Part shown: in pieces, positions 26,586 through 35,353 of the stretch
Numbering within the stretch: the stretch's first letter is position 1
How the letters are laid out: each line of letters begins with the position of its first letter
Assembly (NCBI GenBank): GCA_964415785.1
Contig: CAYQBU010000001.1
Coordinates: 1 to 64,000, forward strand
DNA length: 64,000 nucleotides
Source: SLJM01 sp964415785
GTDB taxonomy: Bacteria > Myxococcota_A > Bradymonadia > Bradymonadales > Bradymonadaceae
Direction of reading: 5' to 3'
Made by a program: the position numbers and the translations under genes
The notes under the pieces: generated by a model
Told to the model about the DNA's origin: nothing
Databases searched by the model: none
The model's input: the letters and a program-made list of their open reading frames with translations, nothing else

Positions 26586-27941
26586 ATGTCCGACGACCAC
26601 GCCAAGGGCGACAAGCCCGCCTCCCGCACCCGCCGCTTCGCCAGGCTCGCCGGCATGACGGCCTCCGTCGCCAAGAACTACACCAAAGATCGCGTCTCCT
26701 CCCTCTTTCGATCCGACGACGACAACGACGACGCCCGCCAAAAGACCAACGAGCTAAACGGAGAGCTCATCGCCGAAACCCTGGGCGAACTCAAAGGCGC
26801 GGTCATGAAGGTCGGCCAGATGGCCTCCGCAGCCTCCGACTTTCTGCCCGAGGAGATGGCCAAACCCCTGGAGAAACTCCAGAAAGACGCCCCTCCCATG
26901 GACTTCGCCTCCGTCTCCGACCAGATCGAGGCCGAATTGGGCTCCCCTCCCGAACTTCTCTTCCACGACTTCGACGAACACCCCTTCGCCTCCGCCTCCA
27001 TCGGCCAGGTCCACCGCGCCGTCACCGACGAAGGCGACGAGGCGATCGTCAAGGTCCAATATCCCGGCGTCGACGACGCCTGTGACTCCGACCTTCGCCA
27101 CCTCAAATTCGCCTTCAAGCTCAGCGGTATCGCCCGTCACCACCGCACCGCCCTCGACGCTCTCTTCGACGAAATCCAGGAGCGCCTCCACGAGGAGCTC
27201 GATTACTGCAACGAAGCCGATAACGTCCGACGCTTCCGACAGATGCACAACGACCAACCCGACATCATTATCCCCCGCGTCATCGGTCCCCGCAGCGCCC
27301 GACGCGTCCTCACCCTCACCTACGAGGGTGGCGACTCACTCGAAACCGCCGCCGACTACCCCCAGGATACCCGCGATCATATCGGCGAACTCTTCTACCA
27401 TATGACCCTCTCCCAGCTCTTTGAGCACCGCACCCTCCACGCCGATCCCCATCCCGGCAACTTCGCCTTTCGCCCCGACGGCAAACTCGTCCTCTACGAC
27501 TATGGCTGCGTCAAAAATATCGATCCCGACGTCGCCACCCAATACGCCAACCTCATCGCCGCCGGCCTCAACGAGGATTACCAGATCGTGGAGGACAACC
27601 TCATCGCCCTCGGCGCTCGCACCCCCAATACGGGCCCCGACGTCCCCCTCGACTACTACGCCCGCTGGCGTGAGATCGGCGTCCAGCCTTGCATCGAAGA
27701 CGACCTCTTCGACTTCGCCACCTCCACCATCCATGAAGACGCCCGCCAGCAGGTCAGAGCCTCCGTCAAATACTTCAACGCCTTCCGACCTCCCGCCAAG
27801 ATCCTCTATATCAACCGCACCGTCGGTGGCGTCTACGACCTTCTTCGCACCCTCCAACCCCGCGTCCCCTGGCGCCAACTCGTCCCGCGCTACGCCTTTC
27901 CTGCCTCCGACCTGGAACCCGACCTCTCTTTCTTTCCCTGA
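26586..27941 (+). CDS. ABC1/UbiB-family atypical kinase
   Basis: A 451-aa protein of the ABC1/ADCK/UbiB family. KVGQM is the KxGQ motif of the family. FASASIGQVHRA is the modified nucleotide loop, IVKVQYPGV contains the ATP-binding Lys, HADPHPGNF is the catalytic loop and YDYG is the DFG equivalent. These proteins support quinone synthesis or lipid handling through ATP hydrolysis. No C-terminal membrane helix is evident, unlike E. coli UbiB. The AGGAG SD is excellent. It follows bioF by 16 nt and probably ends the operon. Confidence 0.85.
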   Translation: MSDDHAKGDKPASRTRRFARLAGMTASVAKNYTKDRVSSLFRSDDDNDDARQKTNELNGELIAETLGELKGAVMKVGQMASAASDFLPEEMAKPLEKLQKDAPPMDFASVSDQIEAELGSPPELLFHDFDEHPFASASIGQVHRAVTDEGDEAIVKVQYPGVDDACDSDLRHLKFAFKLSGIARHHRTALDALFDEIQERLHEELDYCNEADNVRRFRQMHNDQPDIIIPRVIGPRSARRVLTLTYEGGDSLETAADYPQDTRDHIGELFYHMTLSQLFEHRTLHADPHPGNFAFRPDGKLVLYDYGCVKNIDPDVATQYANLIAAGLNEDYQIVEDNLIALGARTPNTGPDVPLDYYARWREIGVQPCIEDDLFDFATSTIHEDARQQVRASVKYFNAFRPPAKILYINRTVGGVYDLLRTLQPRVPWRQLVPRYAFPASDLEPDLSFFP

Positions 27942-28002
27942 GCTCTCTCCACCCTGAGTTCCATCCAAGGCCCCGATTAATCGTAATCCTCATACAACTC
28001 TC

Positions 28003-28030
28003 TTGACTTTTTAAAGCCTCTACGTAGACT
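28003..28030 (+). promoter_or_regulatory. Sigma-70-like promoter for TonB-dependent receptor
   Basis: TTGACT at 28003-28008 and TAGACT at 28025-28030 are separated by 16 bases, about 50 bases before the ATG. The -35 is strong and the -10 matches four of six positions. It lies in an AT-rich island between the ABC1 kinase and the receptor. No recognised Fur or Zur palindrome was found next to it. Confidence 0.45.
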
Positions 28031-28079
28031 TTCTTTAGGTGTGCCTAATGTTTTATTTTTTCGTCTATGCGGAATTTTC

Positions 28080-30311
28080 ATGCCCTTTCCGAAAATCCCC
28101 CAATATATCCTCGCTATTCTGTTTTCATGGGTACCCATGACCGCCTTTGCGGACACCCTGGATGGCCTCCCCGACGAGGCCGCCGAAGTACTCGACCAAC
28201 GCGAGGAAAGCGACGACGCCGACGATGCTGATGAGTCCGACGACCCTGACTCCGTCGAGAACTCAGGCCACCACGTGGCCACCACCTCCAGTCTGGGCAG
28301 CCGCACGGAGAGCGACCTCGTCACCCCGGTGACCACCCTCGCCGGGCCCGCTCTCGATCGCCGCCGCTCCGGCGGCTCCGTCGGCGAAGTCCTCGACGGC
28401 GTCCCCGGCATCAGCAACGCCGACTTCGGTCCCGGCGTCGGCCGCCCCTCCATCCGCGGCCTCCAGGGCCCGCGCGTCCAAATTCTGGAGGACGGCATGC
28501 GCACCTCCGACGTCTCCAAAGAGGGCGTCGACCACATCGTCGCCGGCGACACCCTCGGCGCTCACTCCATCGAACTCATTCGCGGCCCCGCCTCCCTTCT
28601 CTATGGCTCCGGCGCCACTGGCGGCGTCGTCAACACCGTCACCGGCCGCTTCGATCCCATCTTCGGTGCTGGGCCCAACGGAACACTTCACACCACCTAC
28701 TCCCCCAATGGCCATGACCGTCAGGCCCACGCCGAGTTGGAGCTTCCCCTCCACGACACCCTCGCCCTTCGCCTCCAGACCCAACAGCGGCGAAGCGACG
28801 ACTTCCAGATCTCCGGCTTTCAGGTCGCCGACGGCGTCGATGACCACCGCGGACGCGACGGCCAACTGATCAACAGCGACGTCCAGCTCGACACCTACGC
28901 GCTCACCGGCGTCTGGAGCGACGAACCGGGCTACGTCGCCGTGGGCTACGAATTCTTCGACACCGAATACGGCATACCCGAACCCTTCGACCCCGTCGGC
29001 GACCAGTCCGACGAATTTGAGCGCATCTTCGCCGACCACCACCGCCTCGATCTGCGCAGCGAATTCTATCGCCCCTTCTCCGGCATCGAAGCCCTGCGCC
29101 TCAACGCCGCCTTCACCCAATTCCACCAACGCGAAGACGAACTCGAATTCTCCCGCGACGACACCTCCCTCCAGGACCAGGTCACGGAGGTCATCTTCGA
29201 CAAAGACGAACTCGATGCTCGCCTGGAATTGACCCACCTCCCCATCGGCCCGCTGACCGGCGTCTTCGGCCTCGACCTTAACCGCGACGAATTCGTCGCC
29301 GACGACCCCCGCGATGGCCGCGACTTCTTCATCCAACCCGTCACCACCCAATCAGCGGGCATCTTCGCCGTCGAGCGCTTGACCTTCGGCGCCACCACCG
29401 TCGAATTCGGTGCTCGCATCGACGTCGAGGAATCGCGGCCCGACCCCGTCACCGATCCCCAGACCAGGGAACTCGTCGTCGACGGCGAAACCCTCGCCAC
29501 CTTCGACCCCGATCCCGGACTTCAGCGCTATACCCCTGCCAGTGCCTCCCTGGGCGCTCGCCACGACTTCACCGACGCCCTCCGAGTTCGCGCCTCCTCC
29601 TCTCTCTCCCAGCGCGCCCCCTCATCGGAGCAGCTCTACGCCTTCGGTCGCCATGGCGCCGCCGGCACCTGGGAGGTCGGCGACCCCGACCTCGACCTCG
29701 AGACCTACCTCAACAGTGAGCTCTCCCTCCTCGCCTCCTTCGACGATCTGCGCTTTGAATTGACCGGTTTTTATAACCGCGTCGACGACTTCATCTACCT
29801 TGAGCGCCTCCCCGACGAGGACGGCCAACCTACCGCCATCGAGGGCACAGAGGTGGTCTTCAACGCCCAGGACGACGTGGACCTTTATGGGCTGGAGGCC
29901 ACCGCTGGCGTTGAGCTTCAACTGCGCGACATTCGCCTCACCCCCTCGCTGTGGGCCGATTTTCTGCGCGGCCAACTTCGCGACGGCGACAACCTCCCCG
30001 CCATGACCCCGCCTCGCGCCGGCGCCGACCTCGATCTGCTCTACCAATCGCTCAACCTCCATCTCGCCTACCAACGCGTCTTCTCTCAGGAACGCACCGG
30101 CCCCGCCGAATCCTCCACCGACGGCTTTCACCTCCTGGGCGCCGACCTCGAATGGACTCCTGCTCGCGCCCAGGGCCAGGCCTCCATCTTTCTGCGCGGC
30201 CGAAACCTCCTCAACGAGGCTGGCCGTCGCCACCAATCCTTCTTTAAAGACCGCGCTCCCATTCTCGGACGCCAGCTCATCGCCGGCCTGCGCTACCATT
30301 TTGGCTCCTGA
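28080..30311 (+). CDS. TonB-dependent outer membrane receptor (ZnuD-like)
   Basis: A 743-aa receptor with a signal peptide ending at TAFA and an acidic linker. A plug domain follows: GGSVGEVLDGVPGISNADFG, PSIRGLQGPRVQILEDGMR and IELIRGPASLLYGSGATGGV. A 22-strand-type barrel closes with LRGRNLLNEAGRRHQSFFKD and RAPILGRQ, the pattern seen in ZnuD-type zinc receptors and close relatives. It imports metal or a metal complex using TonB. The start at 28080 gives the signal peptide; a GTG at 28041 would place 13 odd residues before it. Probably monocistronic with its own promoter. The substrate assignment is tentative. Confidence 0.87.
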   Translation: MPFPKIPQYILAILFSWVPMTAFADTLDGLPDEAAEVLDQREESDDADDADESDDPDSVENSGHHVATTSSLGSRTESDLVTPVTTLAGPALDRRRSGGSVGEVLDGVPGISNADFGPGVGRPSIRGLQGPRVQILEDGMRTSDVSKEGVDHIVAGDTLGAHSIELIRGPASLLYGSGATGGVVNTVTGRFDPIFGAGPNGTLHTTYSPNGHDRQAHAELELPLHDTLALRLQTQQRRSDDFQISGFQVADGVDDHRGRDGQLINSDVQLDTYALTGVWSDEPGYVAVGYEFFDTEYGIPEPFDPVGDQSDEFERIFADHHRLDLRSEFYRPFSGIEALRLNAAFTQFHQREDELEFSRDDTSLQDQVTEVIFDKDELDARLELTHLPIGPLTGVFGLDLNRDEFVADDPRDGRDFFIQPVTTQSAGIFAVERLTFGATTVEFGARIDVEESRPDPVTDPQTRELVVDGETLATFDPDPGLQRYTPASASLGARHDFTDALRVRASSSLSQRAPSSEQLYAFGRHGAAGTWEVGDPDLDLETYLNSELSLLASFDDLRFELTGFYNRVDDFIYLERLPDEDGQPTAIEGTEVVFNAQDDVDLYGLEATAGVELQLRDIRLTPSLWADFLRGQLRDGDNLPAMTPPRAGADLDLLYQSLNLHLAYQRVFSQERTGPAESSTDGFHLLGADLEWTPARAQGQASIFLRGRNLLNEAGRRHQSFFKDRAPILGRQLIAGLRYHFGS

Positions 30312-30420
30312 CCTTGCCTCTCCTGAACGGCCTCGCTATCTTTGCTTTATCGTATAAATCAAGTGCGCCGCCCAAAGGCCGTACCAGGGGGCGTCTCCAC
30401 CTTTAAAACGTAGGAGACCC

Positions 30421-31212
30421 ATGTCTCAGGATAGCTCTGCTTATGCCCATTCTGACGCCGACGACTTCGCTTTCGATGATGAGGCCTTCGCCTTTTCCGA
30501 TCTTGGACCTGCTCCCGGGGCTCCAACCTCGGTGGTCGATGCCATCAGTCTCGTCATCGACCTGACTCGCCGCAGTATTGCTCCCATAGCTACCGTCAGC
30601 GGCTCCCTGGCCTTTCTAACCCTTCTCTATGAAAACACCCTCACAGGCCTCGAGGGCATCGACCCCTCAACCACCCTCATCGCCTCTGCTCTCTTTTCTC
30701 TTCCCGTTTCTCTTTTCTTCTGGGCCGTTGGAATCAACCTCATGGACGCTATCCAGCGCGGTGGCTCCCAAACCCCTGACTGGAGCCTGGGCCTCAAGAA
30801 GTTTCTTCCCCTTCTCCTTTTGTCCCTCATTTGCGTTGTCGCCGTCGGCCTCGGCGGCCTCTTGCTGATTGTTCCCGGCCTCGTCATCGCCCTCCTGACC
30901 TGTGTCTCCGCCCCCGCTCTCGTCCTCGAGCACCGAGGCCCCATCGACGCCCTCAAGCGCTCTTTTAACCTCGTCCGCCAAAGCGTTCTCTTCACCATTG
31001 GTTACGGGATTATCTTCGCGATGGTCACCATCTTCTTGAGCCTTGCTCTCGGGCTCTTCTTCGGTCTCATCCAGGCCTTCCTTCCCCTGACGATTGCTGG
31101 ATTCTTTGGCATCGCCGCCCATTTTGTGCTCTACATCATCGGCTTTACCTTCGGTCTCGCTGGCATCTACGTCCTTTTTCAAGGCCTCCTCGCTCGCGAC
31201 GCCACCGGCTGA
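30421..31212 (+). CDS. Multi-pass membrane protein, first of three relatives
   Basis: A 263-aa protein with an acidic cytoplasmic-type N-terminus of about 35 residues and six hydrophobic segments. The core reads LIVPGLVIALLTCVSAPALV followed by LEHRGPIDALKRSFNL. This is the motif of YciC/GDPD-membrane-domain-type integral membrane proteins, in which a membrane helix leads into an LExxxxxxALKRS turn. An AGGAG SD precedes the ATG. The next two genes encode relatives with the same topology. Function unknown. Confidence 0.75.
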   Translation: MSQDSSAYAHSDADDFAFDDEAFAFSDLGPAPGAPTSVVDAISLVIDLTRRSIAPIATVSGSLAFLTLLYENTLTGLEGIDPSTTLIASALFSLPVSLFFWAVGINLMDAIQRGGSQTPDWSLGLKKFLPLLLLSLICVVAVGLGGLLLIVPGLVIALLTCVSAPALVLEHRGPIDALKRSFNLVRQSVLFTIGYGIIFAMVTIFLSLALGLFFGLIQAFLPLTIAGFFGIAAHFVLYIIGFTFGLAGIYVLFQGLLARDATG

Positions 31213-31215
31213 TTC

Positions 31216-31262
31216 GGTCGCGCCCCCTGACAAGATCGCGACCATCCACTATCCTCAGGGGG
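31216..31262 (+). promoter_or_regulatory. Interleaved inverted repeats (alternative hairpins or pseudoknot)
   Basis: Stem A pairs GGTCGCG (31216-31222) with CGCGACC (31237-31243). Stem B pairs CCCCCTGA (31223-31230) with TCAGGGGG (31255-31262). The arms interleave in the order A-B-A'-B', so the two stems either exclude one another or form a pseudoknot. They start 4 nt after the stop of the first membrane gene and end about 40 nt before the second start. Confidence 0.5.
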
Positions 31263-31303
31263 TATTGCATACTATTTGACCGATTTTTCGTGCCGAGGTG
31301 TCT

Positions 31304-32164
31304 ATGGATAATAACGACGACTTTTATACTCCCCCGAACTCGGATCTCCATGGCGAGCCCTCTTCCGAGCCCCCGCCTTCAGCCTCGATGCCATCGGACT
31401 TTTCGGCCCCCAATAACATCAGCGAGCTACTCAGCACGTTTGTCGACTTCTATCCCAAACTCTTGGCCCCCCTCATCTCGGTCTCCCTGCCCTTGGGCAT
31501 CATTTACGCCCTCCAAGAGGGGTTTAATGCCCTCATCGCACCCGACGCTGGCCTCTTGCTGAGCCTCCTTATCGGCGTCATCACCTTTTTGGCCGGCACC
31601 TATTTCTGGTGCGTCGCCGTCCATCAGGTCGATGATATCTTCCGCGGCGGCGACGGTGAACAAACCCCCTGGGACCGGGGCACCGCCCGCTTCATCCCCA
31701 TCCTCATTACGCTTTTCATCGTCTTTATCGTCAGCGGGGTTGGGCTCATTATGTGCATCATCCCCGGCGTTGTCGCCCTCTTCTTCCTTCTGGTCGCCGA
31801 GTTTCCAGTGGTCCTGGAGAATAAAAAACCCATCGACGGTCTAAAGCGCTCCACGGAACTCATCAAAAACGACCTCGGCTTTACCTTTGGCGCCTATATG
31901 CTTCTGGGCTCCGCGGGCATCGTCCTCGCCTTTAGCCTGGCCGCCCTCCTCATGCTCATTGGCCAGCCACTGGACGCCGAGAGCCAACAACTCATGATCG
32001 CCACCCTCATGGTCCCTCTGATCATCTTCCTCTACCCCGCTGGCATGGCCATTAACTACCTGCTCTACCAGGGTCTCCTTGCCCGAGAAGCGGAGCGCCA
32101 CCATCAAGAGCCGGCCGCCCCTGCCCCGACCCCACACCACGATGATGACCCACCTGCCTACTGA
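31304..32164 (+). CDS. Multi-pass membrane protein, second of three relatives
   Basis: A 286-aa protein with a polar Pro/Ser-rich N-terminus, about six membrane helices and a His/Asp-rich C-terminal tail (ERHHQEPAAP, then HHDDD). The core IIPGVVALFFLLVAEFPVVL followed by ENKKPIDGLKRSTEL is clearly homologous to the core of the preceding protein. The ATG at 31304 has a GAGG SD; the GTG two codons upstream overlaps that SD. The His-rich tail could bind metal, but this is speculative. Confidence 0.75.
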   Translation: MDNNDDFYTPPNSDLHGEPSSEPPPSASMPSDFSAPNNISELLSTFVDFYPKLLAPLISVSLPLGIIYALQEGFNALIAPDAGLLLSLLIGVITFLAGTYFWCVAVHQVDDIFRGGDGEQTPWDRGTARFIPILITLFIVFIVSGVGLIMCIIPGVVALFFLLVAEFPVVLENKKPIDGLKRSTELIKNDLGFTFGAYMLLGSAGIVLAFSLAALLMLIGQPLDAESQQLMIATLMVPLIIFLYPAGMAINYLLYQGLLAREAERHHQEPAAPAPTPHHDDDPPAY

Positions 32165-32182
32165 CCACCTGGGCCATCCCCC

Positions 32183-32221
32183 GCGACCGGACCTCACTCT
32201 TTTCCAGCGAGGTCCGGTCGC
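32183..32221 (+). terminator. Perfect 13-bp GC-rich inverted repeat, candidate terminator
   Basis: GCGACCGGACCTC (32183-32195) pairs perfectly with GAGGTCCGGTCGC (32209-32221) around a 13-nt loop. It lies 18 nt after the stop of the second membrane gene and 19 nt before the third. There is no T run, so it could be a processing or stabilising hairpin rather than a true terminator. Confidence 0.5.
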
Positions 32222-32239
32222 CCCCTATCTGGACTGATC

Positions 32240-33049
32240 ATGGCCTTTCCCGACCCACATCCCGACGCCCCAACGACTCTGGCACAAGCCCCGGGGGCAG
32301 CCGTTGAGGCCCTGTTGACTCACCTTCGCCCTCTCCTTTTTTTGGGCCTGCCCTTTGCCTTCATCGTCACCACGCTGACCTTCTTCGCCGATGAATTCCT
32401 CCAGAATCCTCAGCTCCTCTTTACCGCCCCCTCCTCGCCTTCGTCTCTGCTCTTTATCGGCCTTCAGCTAGCGATCTTGGCCACCTACGCCTTCTTTTGG
32501 GCTGCTGGACTATGGACTCTCCACCCCTCTTCGCCCTCCGATGATGCCCCCTCCGATCCCCTGGAGGCAGCCTTTGATCACTTCTTGCCGACCTTCGGAC
32601 TCATCGTCCTCGTCGGCCTCATCGCTTGCTCCGGTGTGGTTCTCATCCTCCTCTTGCGCATGCTCGGTTTATACTCCGCGCTCTCCGGTGTCCTGGCCCT
32701 GCTCCTCAACGCCGGTGCCGCCACCATCGCCATCGCCTCCCTCGTTTTTCTGGCCCCCGCCATCGTCCCCGTTGCCCTGGGCCATACCTCGATCATCGAC
32801 GGGCTGACCCTGACGGCCACAGCGACCGTCAAATGCATCCACCTCACCCTCGGGATGCTTCTGTTTGCCATCCTGCCCTACATCATCTTTCTTGCCCTCT
32901 CCGTTATCGCCTTCAACGCCTTCGATCTCTCCCTCCTCGACGACTATCAATACCTGCTCTCCGGGTTCCTGGCCGCTCTGCTCTGGCCCTACCTGATCGT
33001 TGTCTTTCACACCCTCTACATGGCCCAACTCCACCACCTCCCGGACTAA
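32240..33049 (+). CDS. Multi-pass membrane protein, third of three relatives
   Basis: A 269-aa integral membrane protein with about six helices. It is more diverged than the other two, but the same layout is kept, and VFLAPAIVPVALGHTSIIDG, then LTLTATATVKCIH occupies the place of the LE...ALKRS motif. It is followed 3 nt later by a lipoprotein gene, so co-transcription with that gene is likely. Function unknown; the three genes look like a diverged tandem duplication. Confidence 0.68.
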   Translation: MAFPDPHPDAPTTLAQAPGAAVEALLTHLRPLLFLGLPFAFIVTTLTFFADEFLQNPQLLFTAPSSPSSLLFIGLQLAILATYAFFWAAGLWTLHPSSPSDDAPSDPLEAAFDHFLPTFGLIVLVGLIACSGVVLILLLRMLGLYSALSGVLALLLNAGAATIAIASLVFLAPAIVPVALGHTSIIDGLTLTATATVKCIHLTLGMLLFAILPYIIFLALSVIAFNAFDLSLLDDYQYLLSGFLAALLWPYLIVVFHTLYMAQLHHLPD

Positions 33050-33052
33050 ACC

Positions 33053-35353
33053 ATGAGCCGACTCCTTCCCGCCATCTTCGCCATCGCCCTTCTCTTCGCC
33101 GCTTGCGGCGTCAACGACGCCACCGTCGACCCCAACACCTCCAATGGCTCCAACAATGGTGGTGAAAACAACGACGACAATAACAACGGTGACAACAACG
33201 GCGACACCAACGGCGACAATAACAACGGTGACAACAACGGCGATGATCCCAACCAATGTCAGGCCAACGAAACCTTCTGCGCCACCGGCGATGACCAGGG
33301 GCACTGCGTTGACCTCCTGAGCGACCTCGACCACTGCGGCGACTGCAACCAGCCTTGCCACACTGACATCGATGGTGCGACCGCCTCCTGCCTCACCGGG
33401 TCTTGCGACATCCACTGCGATGATGAGCTCCATCGCTGCGGCGATCAATGCGTCGAACGGCAAAGCGATGCCGACCACTGCGGCGCCTGTGGCAACGCCT
33501 GCGAAAGCGACGAGGCCTGCATCGATGGATCCTGCGAACTGGACTGCGGCGATGGCCTACAGGTCTGCGACGACCAATGCGTCGACGACGCCTTTTTCAG
33601 CGATAGCGCCGATCATTGTGGCCAATGCCAGGACGCCTGCACCGCTGCCCCCGACAACGCCTCACCGGCTTGCACCGCCGGCTTCTGCGACTTTCAATGC
33701 GACGACGGTTATACCGACTGCATGGGCCAATGCGTCAACACCGACGCCGACCCCGATTTCTGTGGGAGCTGCACCCAGTCCTGTGGCCCCGACCAGGTCT
33801 GTTCCCAGGGCCAATGCGTCGCCGATTGCCCCGATGGTCAGACCCAATGCGGCGTCTTTTGTATCGACCTGGACACCGACATCAACCATTGCGGGGAATG
33901 TGCAAACACCTGCCCCCAGCCCTCCAATGCCAACGTCAATTGCTCCTTTGGCCAATGCACCTACTCCTGCCAACCCGGATATGCCGACTGCGACCAGGAG
34001 TGCGCCGACCTCCTTCGCGATCCCGACCACTGCGGCAACTGCGACCACACCTGTACCTCCGCTCCCGACAACGCCACCCCCGACTGCCATGAGGGCCTCT
34101 GCACTTACGCCTGCGACGTCGGCTACAAACCCTGCGAGCAAACCTGCATCCCCGACGACCAGATCTGCGACAGTTGCGACCCCGACTTCCCCTTTGACTT
34201 TGGTGGCGGCTCCGGCACCTCCGACGAACCCTTCCTCATCTGCTCCATCGAGCACCTCCAGCAATGGGCCATCACCCCCTCTGCCATGGGCGCCGCCTTC
34301 GCATTGAGCGCCGATATCGACCTCAGCAATGCCGGCTATGCTCCCCTGGCCTCCCCGGCCGCGCCCTTTGAGGGGTCCTTTGACGGCGGCGGCCACACCA
34401 TCTCCCATCTCACCCTCGACAGCGATGACTCCGACGTCGGGCTCTTCGCCCGAATTGGCCCCGATGGTCTCGTCGCCAACCTCAACCTCGATCACCTCAG
34501 CCTCTCTGGCGACTCCCGCGTCGGCGCTGTCGCCGGCCGCAATGAAGGGACTATCGACGCCGTCACCCTCACCAACGCCTCCGTCGACGGCGACATCGAG
34601 GTCGGCGGCCTCGTCGGTCGCCACGAGTCCAGTGCCTCCATCACCGCCTCTTCTGCCCACGTCTCCGTCACTACCAACACCGACCATGCCGGCACCATCG
34701 CCGGCAGCAGCCGCGGCCTCGTCGACGACGTCGTGGGCCATGGCGACGTCTCCGGAGAGCGCTTTATCGGTGGCCTCGTCGGCATCAATAACGACGGCGC
34801 TACCCTGACCAATAGCTTCGCGGATGTCGCCGTCACCGCCACGGACAACTTCGTCGGTGGCCTCGCCGGTGTTCATAGCGACTCCGCCACCCTTGAGACC
34901 TCTGGCGCCACCGGCGACGTCTCTTCTCCCAGTGGTCAATCCGTGGGCGGCCTCGTCGGCCAGAGTCAGGGCCCCATCGCCGACGCCTTTGCCTCCGGTT
35001 CCGTCACCGGGGACAACGGCGTCGGCGGCCTCGTCGGCGTTCACCTCTCCGACGATACCATCGCTCGGACCTTCGCCGTCGGCCTCGTCAACAGCGACGC
35101 CAACGGCGGCGGCCTTATCGGCTTTCGCCAATCCACCGCTGGCAGCACCGACCCCGATGACCTTCCCCTGGTCTCCCATTCGTTCTTCGACGACTCCACC
35201 ACCGACCAATCCTCCAGCGATGGCGGCCAACCGCTGACGACTTCCCAATTCGCCGACCAAAACTCCTTTCCCACCTGGGATTTTTCCTCCACCTGGTCCC
35301 TCGGTGACCTCTCAGGCCACACTCGTCCCCGTCTCCAGGCCCTCGACCTTTGA
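33053..35353 (+). CDS. Large surface lipoprotein: Cys-rich repeats plus GLUG repeats
   Basis: A 766-aa lipoprotein (lipobox AAC) with an Asn/Asp/Gly linker (about 25-65). Residues 70-375 are eight or so Cys-rich repeats of the form C...C-V-D...D-x-D-H-C-G-x-C-x-x-x-C, ending in G-x-C-x-x-x-C, typical of large secreted proteins of Myxococcota-like bacteria. Residues 400-700 contain GLUG-type modules (VGGLVGRHE, IGGLVGINN, VGGLAGVHS, VGGLVGQSQ), which form a beta-solenoid in adhesins. It starts 3 nt after the third membrane gene. Its last 42 bases overlap the convergent decarboxylase gene. Adhesion or binding at the cell surface is inferred. Confidence 0.85.
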   Translation: MSRLLPAIFAIALLFAACGVNDATVDPNTSNGSNNGGENNDDNNNGDNNGDTNGDNNNGDNNGDDPNQCQANETFCATGDDQGHCVDLLSDLDHCGDCNQPCHTDIDGATASCLTGSCDIHCDDELHRCGDQCVERQSDADHCGACGNACESDEACIDGSCELDCGDGLQVCDDQCVDDAFFSDSADHCGQCQDACTAAPDNASPACTAGFCDFQCDDGYTDCMGQCVNTDADPDFCGSCTQSCGPDQVCSQGQCVADCPDGQTQCGVFCIDLDTDINHCGECANTCPQPSNANVNCSFGQCTYSCQPGYADCDQECADLLRDPDHCGNCDHTCTSAPDNATPDCHEGLCTYACDVGYKPCEQTCIPDDQICDSCDPDFPFDFGGGSGTSDEPFLICSIEHLQQWAITPSAMGAAFALSADIDLSNAGYAPLASPAAPFEGSFDGGGHTISHLTLDSDDSDVGLFARIGPDGLVANLNLDHLSLSGDSRVGAVAGRNEGTIDAVTLTNASVDGDIEVGGLVGRHESSASITASSAHVSVTTNTDHAGTIAGSSRGLVDDVVGHGDVSGERFIGGLVGINNDGATLTNSFADVAVTATDNFVGGLAGVHSDSATLETSGATGDVSSPSGQSVGGLVGQSQGPIADAFASGSVTGDNGVGGLVGVHLSDDTIARTFAVGLVNSDANGGGLIGFRQSTAGSTDPDDLPLVSHSFFDDSTTDQSSSDGGQPLTTSQFADQNSFPTWDFSSTWSLGDLSGHTRPRLQALDL
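33176..33243 (+). repeat. 39-bp-period repeat in Asn/Gly/Asp linker
   Basis: A block beginning GACAATAACAACGGTGAC recurs at 33176 and 33215 (period 39 bases, about 29 bases near-identical). It encodes NNGDNNGD units just after the lipoprotein signal peptide. The period is a multiple of three, so copy changes would keep the frame. Confidence 0.65.
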
